A DNA stretch of 64,000 nt from Weissella koreensis KACC 15510 (GCF_000219805.1 NC_015759.1:620001-684000), one strand, 5' to 3'; positions 45,236-56,100 are shown, numbered from the stretch's first letter. The notes: a model not told the origin generated them from the letters alone. Program-made: numbers and translations.

Positions 45236-46603
45236 ATGCAAAAGTCATTTGGAACAGTTCACCCAATTCCCCAAGTTGCTCGCTATTCGAATAAATGGGA
45301 TATGTTTGCCACATGGGTCGGTGCTAATGCTAATAATGGAACTTGGTATATTGGGGGGGTGATCGCTGCTGCCGGAATGTATACCGCATCTACTGCCTTG
45401 ATTGTAGCTGGAATATTATCGTATACTCTACTAGCCTTTTCTAGTTTAATGGGATATCACACCGGCTTATCCGCGATGACATTAACCCGAGCTTCCTTTG
45501 GGATTCGTGGTTCATTTCTACCGTCTATAATTAATATTGTCCAATTCATTGGCTGGGCTGCTGCAAATACTTTCATTGCGGCAATCTCTGTCTCAACTAT
45601 CTTTCATACTATTCTAGGCTGGCCCAGCTATGGTCAACCTGGTGGTCAATGGGGCTTAATTATTGGAATTATAATTATGTCTATTTTGCATTTAATATCC
45701 ATTTCACTGGGCGAAAAATCAGTTCGCTTAATTGAAAGAATTGGAATTATTTTGGTCATCATATTCGTAGTCTGGGAATCAATTGTCGTCTTTAAAACCG
45801 TTTCTCTACATGCCATTTTTGCTTGGCAACCACCCAAGCATATGCAAATTAGTTCGGGAGCTGCGATTGACATCTTAGCAGCTTTCAACTTAGCTTGGGT
45901 TACCGCTGGTTCTGATTTTTCTAGATTCAGTAAATCTAAACATGGAGCGACTTCAATGGCCTTCTTGGGCGCCAATATTGGATTATTCTGGTTTGCTTTT
46001 ATTGGTTTAACTGCCACAATTGCTACAGCTATCGCGCTCAATAACTACGATCCCAATTATTCTGACCCTTCTACGATTGCCATGCGACTGGGGCTTGGAA
46101 CCTTGGCTTTGATTGTTATTATGATCACTTCAACTACTGCCAATGCAGTTAATTTAATGGCGGCTGGGTCTGCGCTTACTAATATTTGGCATAAATTAAG
46201 TTTGAAAGCATCTCTTTTAATTGTCACCCTCACAGCGACTTTGGTTTCATTTATTCCCCTCTTTGTCGCTAGTTTCTTGACCGACTTTATTGCCTTTTTG
46301 GACTTAATTGGAATGGTATTGGGCCCTGAAATTGCCATTTTCCTAGTTGATTACTTCCTAATTAGAAAAGGAAATTACCAAATTTCTGAATTTACGAAGA
46401 TTAATGGTCAGTATTGGTACAATGGCGGCATTAATTGGCGCGCCATTGGTTCTTGGATATTTGGCCTTCTAGCTTATTGGGGGCTTGGTTACATTGCTTT
46501 AATTAAAGAAACAATTGGTGCTACTTTTGTCGCCATGCTACTAACAGCAATTGTATATTTAATACTCGCCTGGCCTAATAGAAATAAGTATAACAATCAT
46601 TAA
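45236..46603 (+). CDS. NCS1-family nucleobase permease (cytosine/uracil type)
   Basis: A 455-residue protein with 12 hydrophobic segments. The N-terminal PIPQVARYSNKWDMFATWVGANANNGTWYIGG is the NCS1 helix-1 signature, and SFGIRGSFLPSIINIVQFIGWAAANTF follows. Family substrates include cytosine, uracil, purines, allantoin and thiamine; the PyrR-type leader favours a pyrimidine such as cytosine or uracil. ATG 45236 follows GAAGGAGG; the open frame from 45221 contains that site. A single-gene operon. Confidence 0.87.
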   Translation: MQKSFGTVHPIPQVARYSNKWDMFATWVGANANNGTWYIGGVIAAAGMYTASTALIVAGILSYTLLAFSSLMGYHTGLSAMTLTRASFGIRGSFLPSIINIVQFIGWAAANTFIAAISVSTIFHTILGWPSYGQPGGQWGLIIGIIIMSILHLISISLGEKSVRLIERIGIILVIIFVVWESIVVFKTVSLHAIFAWQPPKHMQISSGAAIDILAAFNLAWVTAGSDFSRFSKSKHGATSMAFLGANIGLFWFAFIGLTATIATAIALNNYDPNYSDPSTIAMRLGLGTLALIVIMITSTTANAVNLMAAGSALTNIWHKLSLKASLLIVTLTATLVSFIPLFVASFLTDFIAFLDLIGMVLGPEIAIFLVDYFLIRKGNYQISEFTKINGQYWYNGGINWRAIGSWIFGLLAYWGLGYIALIKETIGATFVAMLLTAIVYLILAWPNRNKYNNH

Positions 46604-46625
46604 TATTAATTAAATTCAAAAAATT

Positions 46626-46669
46626 AAAAGGCGTCTTCAACAGCTGTAATGCTGCTGGAGACGCCTTTT
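46626..46669. terminator. terminator between the permease and the GntR gene
   Basis: AAAAGGCGTCT and AGACGCCTTTT with additional inner AGC/GCT pairs form a strong hairpin between two convergent genes; likely bidirectional. Confidence 0.85.
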
Positions 46670-46681
46670 GCTTACGTATAA

Positions 46682-47413
46682 TTACTCACCGTCCATTGAG
46701 ATAAACGAATTGTAATGCATATATTTATAATGTACTCGCATCGTACCATATTCAAATGGCGTACCATCATCAAGAAAATAAATTCCGGCCATAATTCCAA
46801 CCGGCTCATTAACATTTAGGTCAAGCATTTGTTGGTCAAATTCATTTGAAGGCTCCACCGTAACTGTCACAAATGACTTGGAAACCGATTTTTTAGTCGC
46901 CTTTTCTGCATAGTGAAACATGGAATATTTAAAATCCTCTTTGCTAGCTAGCGGAATTAATTTCACTGGAATTAAAGCATTCTCAATCATGAAATAGGTA
47001 TTCCCTAACGTTCTTAATCGTTGAACTTCCCAGACTTCTTCACCAGGTTCTAAGAATAAAGCCATTCTGGTTTCTTCGTCAGCTTCATGAACTTGAGCCG
47101 ATAACAAATGGATAGCTGGCGTTTCACCATGATGACGGAACGAATCTGAAACTCCCAGATTAGAACCAACTGATCGAAACATCGATTTATTTTTTAAATA
47201 TAACGGATTAACAAAAGTTCCTGAACCACGTTTCTTAAAAATAATTCCTTGCCCTACTAAACCACTAACAGCACGTTTGATTGAACTACGGGATACGCCA
47301 TACTCTAACGCCAAAGAACGCTCATCGGGCAATTTTAATGCCGAAAATTGTTCCGCATCGATTCTCTTTTGTAAATCTGCCATGATGCGAACATAGATTG
47401 CTTCTTGCGTCAT
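46682..47413 (-). CDS. GntR/HutC-family transcriptional regulator (UTRA domain)
   Basis: A 243-residue regulator. The N-terminal winged helix (AIYVRIMADLQKRIDAEQF, LPDERSLALEYGVSRSSIKRAV, KKRGSGTFV) is followed by a UTRA ligand-binding domain (about 85-240), which usually senses sugars or sugar phosphates. ATG 47413 follows GAGGAGAGG; the longer frame runs into the upstream terminator. It lies downstream of the DHA2 exporter gene but is separated from it by a terminator; the target is unknown. Confidence 0.88.
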   Translation of the reverse strand: MTQEAIYVRIMADLQKRIDAEQFSALKLPDERSLALEYGVSRSSIKRAVSGLVGQGIIFKKRGSGTFVNPLYLKNKSMFRSVGSNLGVSDSFRHHGETPAIHLLSAQVHEADEETRMALFLEPGEEVWEVQRLRTLGNTYFMIENALIPVKLIPLASKEDFKYSMFHYAEKATKKSVSKSFVTVTVEPSNEFDQQMLDLNVNEPVGIMAGIYFLDDGTPFEYGTMRVHYKYMHYNSFISMDGE

Positions 47414-47458
47414 TTTTTGCCTCTCCTCATTGTTTTTAATAATTAATTTTAACATAAA

Positions 47459-47494
47459 AAGTGGTTGGACCAAATAATTTTGGCCCAACCACTT
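47459..47494 (-). terminator. terminator between the DHA2 exporter and the GntR gene
   Basis: AAGTGGTTGG pairs with CCAACCACTT and inner CCAAA with TTTGG, followed by a U tract on the minus strand. The GntR gene 45 bases further must rely on read-through or a promoter within the short gap. Confidence 0.8.
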
Positions 47495-47504
47495 ATTAAT
47501 AATT

Positions 47505-48893
47505 TTATCGTTTGCGTAATAAGCGCGTAAGTACGGCAGAAATAAATACTATGAAAGCCGCAACATAAAATGCAGTCTGAATCCCACTTAATTCAGCTAA
47601 TTTGTAACTAACGCCTTGATGTCTTTGACTAAGGCTAACCAAGCTATACAAAGTAATCAAGGCTGCTGTTCCAAATGAAGCAGATACTTGACGAACAGTT
47701 GTAAAGGCGGCCGAAGCATCAGGCATTAATTCAAGTGGTACAGCATTAAATGCTTCCGTTTGAATTGGCATTGTAACTAAGACCAAACCAACCTGACGAA
47801 TTAGTTGACCTAATACTGGTACCCAAAGTGGTGTGTGCATCCCCAAATTGGCCAATAATAATGTTCCAATTAATGTAATCGTCAATCCAATTGGCGCCAA
47901 CATTCTAGCACCATAACGGTCATATAATTTTCCAGATGTTGGTGACAAAAGGGCTGTCACAATCGCTCCCGGCATCAAAACCATCCCTGAAACCATCGCT
48001 GATTGTCCACGAACTGATTGTAAGTAAAGTGGCAACATTAATGCTCCACCATATAACGCTGTCATCAAAACAACGTTAATAATCACTGCCACCCAAAAAT
48101 TATGGTATGAAAATACTCGTAAGTTTAAAAGCGGAACCTTCGTATGCGTTTGTTGATAAACAAAGGCAAACGTAGTCACAATACCAACTAATCCATACGC
48201 CCAAACATTAGGACTCGTCCAATTTCCAGTCCCCGCATTAGAAAATCCATACAATAGCGTTCCTAATCCAATAGATGACAAAACTACTCCAGTAAAGTCA
48301 AATTTCAAGAACTTTTGTTCTCCAACGTTTTTCAAGCGTACCATGGCAAAGATCAAATCAATGATCATTAATGGTGCTAATCCCAAGAACAACCATCGCC
48401 AAGAAACAAATGACACAATTGCTCCAGATAGCGTTGGTCCAATCGTAGGAGCAAAATTCAAGGCCAGTCCGATCATCCCCATCGCTGCTCCTCGACGGTC
48501 GCTAGAGAATAAATTCATTACTACTACGTTCATCAAAGGTCCAAAGACCCCTCCACCCATGGCTTGAACCATTCGGCCAAGAATCAAAACTCCGTAATTG
48601 GGTGCAAAACCTGCAATAATCGTTCCGACCGTAAACATGGCCATGGCCGTCAAATAAAGTTGGCGTGTTTTAAAACGTTGAATCAAGAAGGCCGTCAATG
48701 GAACCATCACACCATTAACCAACATATATCCGTTGGTCATCCATTGTCCTAGCGAAGTATCAATGTTGAATTCTCGCATAATACTAGGCAAAGCCGTATT
48801 CATTAAGGTTTGGTTCAAAAAACTCAAGAATACCCCGGCCATTAAAATATATAACGCTCCTCGTTGGCGTGTTGTTAAATCTTGCATAATCAT
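47505..48893 (-). CDS. DHA2-family MFS drug exporter (EmrB/QacA-like)
   Basis: A 462-residue protein with about 14 hydrophobic segments. FLNQTLMNTALPSIMREFNID is the DHA2 helix-1 motif, and LILGRMVQAMGGGVFGPLMNVVV carries motif C-like features of proton antiporters. It probably exports toxic compounds by proton antiport. It begins 17 bases after the M50-like gene, so it belongs to an operon with the two genes upstream. Confidence 0.9.
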   Translation of the reverse strand: MIMQDLTTRQRGALYILMAGVFLSFLNQTLMNTALPSIMREFNIDTSLGQWMTNGYMLVNGVMVPLTAFLIQRFKTRQLYLTAMAMFTVGTIIAGFAPNYGVLILGRMVQAMGGGVFGPLMNVVVMNLFSSDRRGAAMGMIGLALNFAPTIGPTLSGAIVSFVSWRWLFLGLAPLMIIDLIFAMVRLKNVGEQKFLKFDFTGVVLSSIGLGTLLYGFSNAGTGNWTSPNVWAYGLVGIVTTFAFVYQQTHTKVPLLNLRVFSYHNFWVAVIINVVLMTALYGGALMLPLYLQSVRGQSAMVSGMVLMPGAIVTALLSPTSGKLYDRYGARMLAPIGLTITLIGTLLLANLGMHTPLWVPVLGQLIRQVGLVLVTMPIQTEAFNAVPLELMPDASAAFTTVRQVSASFGTAALITLYSLVSLSQRHQGVSYKLAELSGIQTAFYVAAFIVFISAVLTRLLRKR

Positions 48894-48910
48894 CCTTCCC
48901 TAAAAGTACA

Positions 48911-49615
48911 CTAAACTCGTAAACGAGCTAACACTGTTACTACAATTCTAATTAAAAAGCTCAAAATCGTTAGTGCAAAAAAATAATAAACAACTTGTTT
49001 GGCTGCAAATTGCCAATATTGAAATCCTGTGGTTTTAAAAAGCCAACTACAAATTAAACTAACAATAGTCAGTAACCCTAAATATAATAGCATTCCTGTT
49101 TGAGCTCCAGCCCAATCGGCTTTACTCAAATCAATTCCAAAAAATAAAGTTAAAAATAAATATCCCCAGATAATCCCTTGCAAAAAAGAAGGTGATCCTG
49201 TTGGTGACCCTGTCAACAAGCTGGGCCATAACCAACGAGTAACAAAATACATACTCAAACTGATCCCAAAGATTGGGGCAATTCCGATAAAAAAGTTTCC
49301 TAATGTTTGATACCAATTATGTGGATCATATGTATGCTCTACATAACCTAAAGTTCCCTGGGCATCAGCTGGCTGCAAAAATGATATCGATTTAATTTTA
49401 TGACCAAATATAATTGCTACCACAGCATGTGATAATTCATGAACAATAATACCTAGCCAAGCCCACCAAATTTTATGACCAAAAAGATTGCTACTAATAG
49501 CCATATTTTTTGATATCAGCCAGCTTGCACAAACTGGAACTAAGAAATTTACACCTAAAACTAAAACCCACAAGCCTAACACTGGGTGTGCCAACATCAT
49601 TTCTTGCCAAATCAT
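48911..49615 (-). CDS. M50-like membrane metalloprotease
   Basis: A 234-residue protein with about seven hydrophobic segments. IIVHELSHAVVAIIFGHKI contains HExxH (residues 58-62), the zinc site of site-2-protease-like enzymes, inside a membrane helix. The second aspartate motif (NPDG) is not evident, so the family assignment is tentative and the protein might be a non-proteolytic relative. It is 20 bases downstream of the unknown 354-residue gene and 17 bases upstream of the MFS gene. Confidence 0.65.
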   Translation of the reverse strand: MIWQEMMLAHPVLGLWVLVLGVNFLVPVCASWLISKNMAISSNLFGHKIWWAWLGIIVHELSHAVVAIIFGHKIKSISFLQPADAQGTLGYVEHTYDPHNWYQTLGNFFIGIAPIFGISLSMYFVTRWLWPSLLTGSPTGSPSFLQGIIWGYLFLTLFFGIDLSKADWAGAQTGMLLYLGLLTIVSLICSWLFKTTGFQYWQFAAKQVVYYFFALTILSFLIRIVVTVLARLRV

Positions 49616-49635
49616 GTTTAATTCCTCCCTTATTT

Positions 49636-50700
49636 TTAATGATCGGAAGGACCGGATTCATTTTTAGCAAATGTTATTTGCCCACTAACACTATCTAGGA
49701 CCCCTTGAAACAATTCTTTCACCATATAATCATTAGAATTAAATCCAGCTGGTAGTTTAATATCTGAAAATTTAACCATCTCATAGCCATATGCTTCTAA
49801 TTTTTTAAACTTATTTTCAGCAGTCAAAAGGACGGCCGGCGTTGATGTTATTAGCGTATCTTCCAATATAATTAAAAATTGTTCAATTGCACCCGCTAGT
49901 TTTAAATCACCATTAAAAGTTAGATCTAAAACATTTCCTACAATCCAACCATCTGATTCATCATCTGACATTAAAACGCCTAATTCCACCATAGCATGAC
50001 CCTGAACGTTTCCATTCATTGTCATCACTATTTCAATATTACTATACTTTCGTACACGTTTTTTTCGTGCATTTTTGATACGTTTTAATAATATTGGCCA
50101 ATCTAAGGGCCGATTAACACGCAATATTTCCTCAATCTGCTCGTTATCATTTGGCTGAGCAAATCTATATTCCAAAGTATTGTTAATCTCAGCTGATTCA
50201 ACCACATTAAGATTTAAGCGATCTAATATGTAACCATGCGCTTCTAGATATTTCATCATTGCTATATCTTGTTTTTTTAACTCATCCGAACGATTTGGTA
50301 AGCGTAATAATGCATCTAAAACCTCAATTGTATAAGTAGCTGGCATTATTTTATAATTTGGTTTTTGATTTTTATGAAGATCTTCCATCACAGCTAGTTG
50401 AAATCCAGTGTAAGCCTCATATTCCTCATAACTTAATAAATCTAAGGTAATAATTCCATCAGAAAAGAGCATTACATCATCCCCAACACCGGGTTTGAAA
50501 TTTAAATTCCCCATAATTTCAATGATTTTATGAGTATCATACATCCATTTTACATCAATCACCAATGGGATCATCACTGCATCAAAATCCAGATGTGACA
50601 GCAATTCAACTGAAGCAGTTCCAACAACTATAGGTTCTATTTCATATTGATTTAATACCATCACGATCTTTCTAAAGTGATTATATTTATATTGATCCAT
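49636..50700 (-). CDS. unrecognised two-part protein (N-terminal domain plus GNAT-like C-terminal domain)
   Basis: A 354-residue soluble protein that I do not recognise. Residues 1-150 alternate strands and helices (EIEPIVVGTASVELLSHLDF, then GVGDDVMLFSDGIITLDLLS), perhaps a nucleotidyltransferase-like fold. Residues ~175-335 resemble a degenerate acetyltransferase fold (LEYRFAQPNDNEQIEEILRV to TAENKFKKLEAYGYEMVKF). First gene of an apparent operon with an M50-like protease and a DHA2 exporter. No function is proposed. Confidence 0.6.
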   Translation of the reverse strand: MDQYKYNHFRKIVMVLNQYEIEPIVVGTASVELLSHLDFDAVMIPLVIDVKWMYDTHKIIEIMGNLNFKPGVGDDVMLFSDGIITLDLLSYEEYEAYTGFQLAVMEDLHKNQKPNYKIMPATYTIEVLDALLRLPNRSDELKKQDIAMMKYLEAHGYILDRLNLNVVESAEINNTLEYRFAQPNDNEQIEEILRVNRPLDWPILLKRIKNARKKRVRKYSNIEIVMTMNGNVQGHAMVELGVLMSDDESDGWIVGNVLDLTFNGDLKLAGAIEQFLIILEDTLITSTPAVLLTAENKFKKLEAYGYEMVKFSDIKLPAGFNSNDYMVKELFQGVLDSVSGQITFAKNESGPSDH

Positions 50701-51001
50701 TGCAAGACCTCCATTCTTTTACATTTAACTTGGCACACAGCATTTTTTACAATTCCATTGTTTGACGTTCAGATTAATAAAGTCTATTAAATAAAACTTT
50801 TATAGTATGCTGATTTTTTATCTCAGACCAAAAACAAAAGGCCGGGACAAAATGTTCCAGACCTCTTTAATAACAATGCATTGCATTTTTCTGATTAATA
50901 CCAAGGCGCTTTATTAATTATTAATATTAATAATTAAACTTTCACTCCATTCTACACCTTTTAATTTAAAAATCTATTCTTCTAACAAAAGTCAATTTAT
51001 T
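50701..51001. other. intergenic region with one terminator
   Basis: Between the unknown 354-residue gene start and the stop of the polytopic membrane protein. It holds a terminator at 50837-50868 and AT-rich promoter-like sequence; no gene is visible. Confidence 0.5.
50837..50868 (-). terminator. terminator downstream of the polytopic membrane protein gene
   Basis: AAAGGCCGGGACA pairs with TGTTCCAGACCTCTTT with one bulge; the minus-strand transcript ends in TTTTGTTTTT. It lies about 135 bases after the stop codon. Confidence 0.7.
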
Positions 51002-52984
51002 CTACAAATGAACTCCTCGTTGATGATCGTAAAAGGTATAAATAAATGAGCTCCCCGCCGGTAGTTTTTGTGTACTCCTGACATTATAAGGTGCAAGTCG
51101 ATAGTCTAAAAGCGCCACACTCCAAACTTGTTGTACTTGATTAGTTTTATTACGCAGTTCCATTTTATAATATCCTGCAGCCAACGGGTGTTGATTAGTC
51201 ATAAACGTTCCCTTTGATGTTGACACAAGTTTAAGTTTATAACTTTTTTGCTCATCTAAATTAATTAAATGTCCTGTAACTTGTGATCCCCGTGGAACTT
51301 GTAAGGTAAATTGGTTGATTTTAGTTCCTACTCTCACTTTTTGCGACAGAATTTGATTCGGTAATAATTTCGTTGGCTTTGCATGATATTGCTGCGATAA
51401 TTGGCTTCGTTGTGCAATCGTAATAATATTTTCATTCTTACGTGGCGCAAACATTATCGTAACCCCTAACACTACAATAAACATGGACAAGCCCCACCAG
51501 AATATCTTCCGTAAGCGTGGTTTTCGAAGACTTATACTACTATTCAAATATTCATAATTGTGCCAAATAATATAAAACAACATTGGTATCAATACTAACC
51601 CATAACGAGCCTCTGTTTCCCAAATCAAAGTATGCAAGGCAACATATCCTAGCAAAATCAAGTTAACAAACCCCAACTGGTCACCATGGCGTTCAAATTT
51701 TATATTTTTAAATGATTGAATAGTTGAAAGCAAGGCTAAACCATACAGGCTTCCCCATAGCATTCGTTGCACTAAGACAATGAACTGAGACAAATTTGCT
51801 TGATGTTTCTGATACCAATTTGGTGCTTCAACATGGCCACCAGTGTAAGCCATCGGTAGCGGTTGACTAGATAATAAAATTCCCATTTTAGTAAATGAAT
51901 GTTCAATCCAACCAATAAATGTATATGTTTGCAAACGCTCTGGAATTTTATGATTCAACGCTTGCTGACGCTCTTCTTTATCCTTGAGTTTCAAGAGGCC
52001 ATGAACATCATCACCCGCATAAATCCCATGTTTATGCTGATTTAACCCCATATAAATCCATGAAGTAGTTGGAAGCTCATACTTAGCATTTTGATGATAA
52101 TTAGCTGAATTTAAAATCACTTGCTTTGCCGGTACAGAAACCCCAAATCCAACAATAAGTAACATAATCGGTATCATAATTTCTTTTTTAAAGATTTCTC
52201 GATAATAAATTAAATTCCATAGCGCCCATAATAGACCAGCAATTAATACAATAATCAAATTTGGCTTAACCAATTGACCTAAAATAGTTAAGCAAACTAA
52301 CCACACTCCATTAAAATAACGTCTTTTTTTATTATGCTTACCCCAATCTAAGACAATATAAACGATCCAAGTCAGGCACAACAAAACAATTGAATCAGTA
52401 TAAAATACTTTAATCATATAATTATATGATAAAGGTAACACAGCGAAGAAAGTGATAATTCCAACTTGAATCGCTGGAGAATTATTAACTTTTTTACGCG
52501 CAATATACAACATTGATGCAATAAAACCATCAAAACAGATTAGCGATAACCCATACATCGTTAATTGCGTCGAAATCCCCAATAAATGTGTAATTTTCAA
52601 GACCCATGAAAGCAAAACTGCAATCACTGCATTATTAGGATAACGCCAGAAATACGATGTCCCCGCCCAACTTTGATGATTTAAAGCTAGCTGTTCGGCC
52701 TGATAATAAACTCGAAATGGATCATGATAAACCGAACTTGGTAAATATTTCAAGACCATAATCTGCCCTAATATCATTAGAATAAAAATAACAAAAACTA
52801 TCAATTTCGTTTTATGAGGTTCTAAATGATTAAGCTTTGGCGAAAAATACAACCAGCCGATAACAACTAATATTATGCCTATCAATGTTAATAACGAGAA
52901 AGGCGCAACGATACTAGTAATAAGCCCTACGCTCAAAACTAAAACCGTAATTCCTAAAATTATTTTTTGTAAAAATTTAGCCAT
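51002..52984 (-). CDS. polytopic GT39/PMT-like glycosyltransferase-type membrane protein
   Basis: A 660-residue protein with about 12 hydrophobic segments in residues 1-510 and a soluble, beta-rich C-terminus (~515-660) likely outside. After helix 3, a loop with DPFRVYYQAEQLA and YFWRYPNNAVIAVLLSW is typical of lipid-linked-sugar dependent GT-C enzymes (GT39/mannosyltransferase group), and VFYTDSIVLLCLTW also fits. ATG 52984 follows GAGAAG. It lies 195 bases after the adhesin gene, so it might glycosylate surface proteins (inference). Confidence 0.65.
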   Translation of the reverse strand: MAKFLQKIILGITVLVLSVGLITSIVAPFSLLTLIGIILVVIGWLYFSPKLNHLEPHKTKLIVFVIFILMILGQIMVLKYLPSSVYHDPFRVYYQAEQLALNHQSWAGTSYFWRYPNNAVIAVLLSWVLKITHLLGISTQLTMYGLSLICFDGFIASMLYIARKKVNNSPAIQVGIITFFAVLPLSYNYMIKVFYTDSIVLLCLTWIVYIVLDWGKHNKKRRYFNGVWLVCLTILGQLVKPNLIIVLIAGLLWALWNLIYYREIFKKEIMIPIMLLIVGFGVSVPAKQVILNSANYHQNAKYELPTTSWIYMGLNQHKHGIYAGDDVHGLLKLKDKEERQQALNHKIPERLQTYTFIGWIEHSFTKMGILLSSQPLPMAYTGGHVEAPNWYQKHQANLSQFIVLVQRMLWGSLYGLALLSTIQSFKNIKFERHGDQLGFVNLILLGYVALHTLIWETEARYGLVLIPMLFYIIWHNYEYLNSSISLRKPRLRKIFWWGLSMFIVVLGVTIMFAPRKNENIITIAQRSQLSQQYHAKPTKLLPNQILSQKVRVGTKINQFTLQVPRGSQVTGHLINLDEQKSYKLKLVSTSKGTFMTNQHPLAAGYYKMELRNKTNQVQQVWSVALLDYRLAPYNVRSTQKLPAGSSFIYTFYDHQRGVHL

Positions 52985-53179
52985 TATTCTTCTCAACTTA
53001 TCTTTTTCTATTAATTAAGTATCTTTAAATATCCTATATTAAAACTATATAACAATTAGCATATCATACAACATTGCTAATAGGCATTACGACCTATTTA
53101 TATCTTAACTTAGAATAAATTTTACTAAATTTCAAGAAATACATAAGTAGAGCTTTATTTTCCAAAATACAAAATTAAA

Positions 53180-56100
53180 TTATCGCTTCCGAAAATACCA
53201 ACAGAAAGTTACTATGCTCATTATAATCAAGCTGATTATCCCCCTAATAAAAGAGCATGATTGAATGTCACTATGTGTGGTCGGTAATTTTGGATAATTT
53301 AACTTTTTGGATTTAACAACATCAACTGTCGCCATTTCTTTTGGCTGATTTTTAACTACTTTCAAATACGTTATTGGAATAACATTTTTTATACACATTT
53401 TATTTATATTTCGTTGATCTATTTTCTGAATAACCGTTTGCTTATTTTCTACTAACGTCTTTAATCCGACGATATTTAATATTCCAATCTGTTTTTCCAT
53501 AGTACTAGATACTTTTTTAACCACAACTATGTCAGAACTTTTCACTTTTTCTACTTTAGTTGAATCAGGCTTAATTACTAAATCAATTATTTGTTTATTT
53601 TCAACCGTCTTAGATAATTCATTTGATTTCATTAATAATTCTACATTTTTAACATCATCAATTTTTTCTTTAACTACCGGTATTTCAGCCTTTTCTTCCA
53701 CTTTGGCTGAATTAGGCTTATTTTCTGATTCAACTGGTTGTTTAAGTTCAACTTGATTAGTCAATTCAATGATATTAGGTAGTTCAATTGCCTTCGTTAA
53801 CAACTTTAAATCTTTACCATTGTCATTATTTTCTTCTTTAACTACCGGTATTTCAGTTTTTTCTTCCACCTTAGTTAAATCAAGAATATCTTTTGATTCA
53901 GCTGGTTTTTTAAGTTCAACTACCTTAGTCACTTCAATGATATTAGGTAGTTCATTTACCTTCGTCAACAATTCTATATCTTTACCATTGTCATTGACTA
54001 CCGGTATTTCAGTTTTTTCTTCCACTTTGGTTGAATCAGGAATATTTTCTGGTTCAACTGGTTGTTTAAGTTCAACTGGCTTAGTCAATTCAATAATATT
54101 AGGTAGTTCATTTAACTTCGTTAACAATTCTATATCTTTACCATTATTTTCGTCTTTAACTACCGGTATTTCAGTTTTTTCTTCCACTTTGGTTGAATTA
54201 GGATTATTTTCTGGTTCAACTGGTTGTTTAAGTTCAACTGGCTTAGTCAATTCAATAATATTAGGTAGTTCATTTAACTTCGTCAACAATTCTATATCTT
54301 TACCATTGTCATTATTTTCTTCTTTGACTACCGATATTTCAGTTTTTTCTTCTTCCTTGGTTGAATCAGGAATATCTTTTTTTTCAACTGTTTGTTTAAG
54401 TTCAACTGGCTTAGTCAATTCAATGATATTAGGTATTTCATTTGCCTTCGTTAACAACTTTAAATCTTTACCATTGTCATTATTTTCTTCTTTAACTACC
54501 GGTATTTCAGCCTTTTCTTCCACCTTAGTTAAATCAAGATTATTTTCTGGTTCAACTAGTTTTTCCAGTTCAACTGCCTTAGTAACTTCAATAATATTAG
54601 GTAGTTCATTTGCCTTCGTCAACAATTCTAAATCTTTACCATTGTCATCAATTTCTTCTTTAACTACCGGTATTTCAGTTTTTTCTTCCACTTTGGTTGA
54701 ATTAGGATTATTTTCTGGTTCAACTGGTTGTTTAAGTTCAACTGGCTTAGTCAATTCAATAATATTAGGTAGTTCATTTAACTTCGTCAACAATTCTATA
54801 TCTTTACCATTGTCATTATTTTCTTCTTTGACTACCGGTATTTCAGTTTTTTCTTCCACTTTGGTTGAATCAGGAATATCTTTTGTTTCAACTGTTTGTT
54901 TAAGTTCAACTGCCTTAGTAACTTCAATAATATTAGGTAGTTCATTTGCCTTCGTCAACAATTCTAAATCTTTACCATTGTCATCAATTTCTTCTTTAAC
55001 TACCGGTATTTCAGTTTTTCCTTCTTCCTTGGTTGAATTAGGATTATTTTCTGATTCAACTGGTTGTTTAAGTTCAACTGGCTTAGTCAATTCAATGATA
55101 TTAGGCAGTTCATTTTCCTTAGTCAACCATTCTAAATCTTTACTATTATTATCAATTTCTTCTTTAACTACCGGTATTTCAGTTCTTTCTTCCACCTTAG
55201 TTAAATAAGGAATATCTTTTGATTCAACTGGTTTTTCAAGCTCAGATGACTTAGTCACTTCAATGATATTAGGTAGTTCAATTGCCTTCGTTAACAACTT
55301 TAAATCTTTACCATTGTCATTATTTTCTTCTTTAACTACCGGTATTTCAGCCTTTTCTTCCACCTTAGTTAAATCAAGATTATTTTCTGGTTCAACTAGT
55401 TTTTCCAGTTCAACTGCCTTAGTAACTTCAATGATATTAGGTAGTTCATTTTCCTTAGTCAACAATTTTAAATCTTTACCATTGTCATTATTTTCTTCTT
55501 CGACTACCGATATTTCAGTTTTTTCTTCTTCCTTGGTTGAATCAGGAATATCTTTTGTTTCAACTGTTTGTTTAAGTTCAACTGGCTTAGTCACTTCAAT
55601 GATATTAGGTAGTTCATTTTCCTTAGTTAACAAATTTAAATCTTTACCATTGTCATTATGTTCTTCTTTGACTACGAGTATTTCAGTTTTTTCTTCTTCC
55701 TTAGTCGAATTAGGATTATTTTCTGATTCAACTGGTTGTTTAAGTTCAACTGGCTTAGTCAATTCAATGATATTAGGTAGTTCATTTTCCTTAGTCAACA
55801 ATTCTAAATCTTTACCATTGTCATCAATTACTTCTTTAACTACCGGTATTTCAGTTTTTTCTTCCACCTTAGTTAAATCAGGCTTATTTTCTGGTTCAAC
55901 TAGTTTTTCCAGTTCAACTGGCTTAGTCAATTCAATGATATTTGGTACTTCACTTATTCTCGTCGAAAAATCTATCTGTTTCCCACTAGCATCAATATGT
56001 TCCTCTATAACTGACAGATCTATATTCTTCTTATTTTCCAACTTAGTTGAATTAAGATTAATTTCCGTTTCAACCAATATTCGCGGCATCCGTAATATTT

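Noticed and set aside
53624..55954. Possible CRISPR array
   Set aside because: The period is ~168 bp, copies are imperfect along their whole length, and the array encodes continuous protein in the adhesin frame; no short repeat/spacer pattern or cas gene is present.
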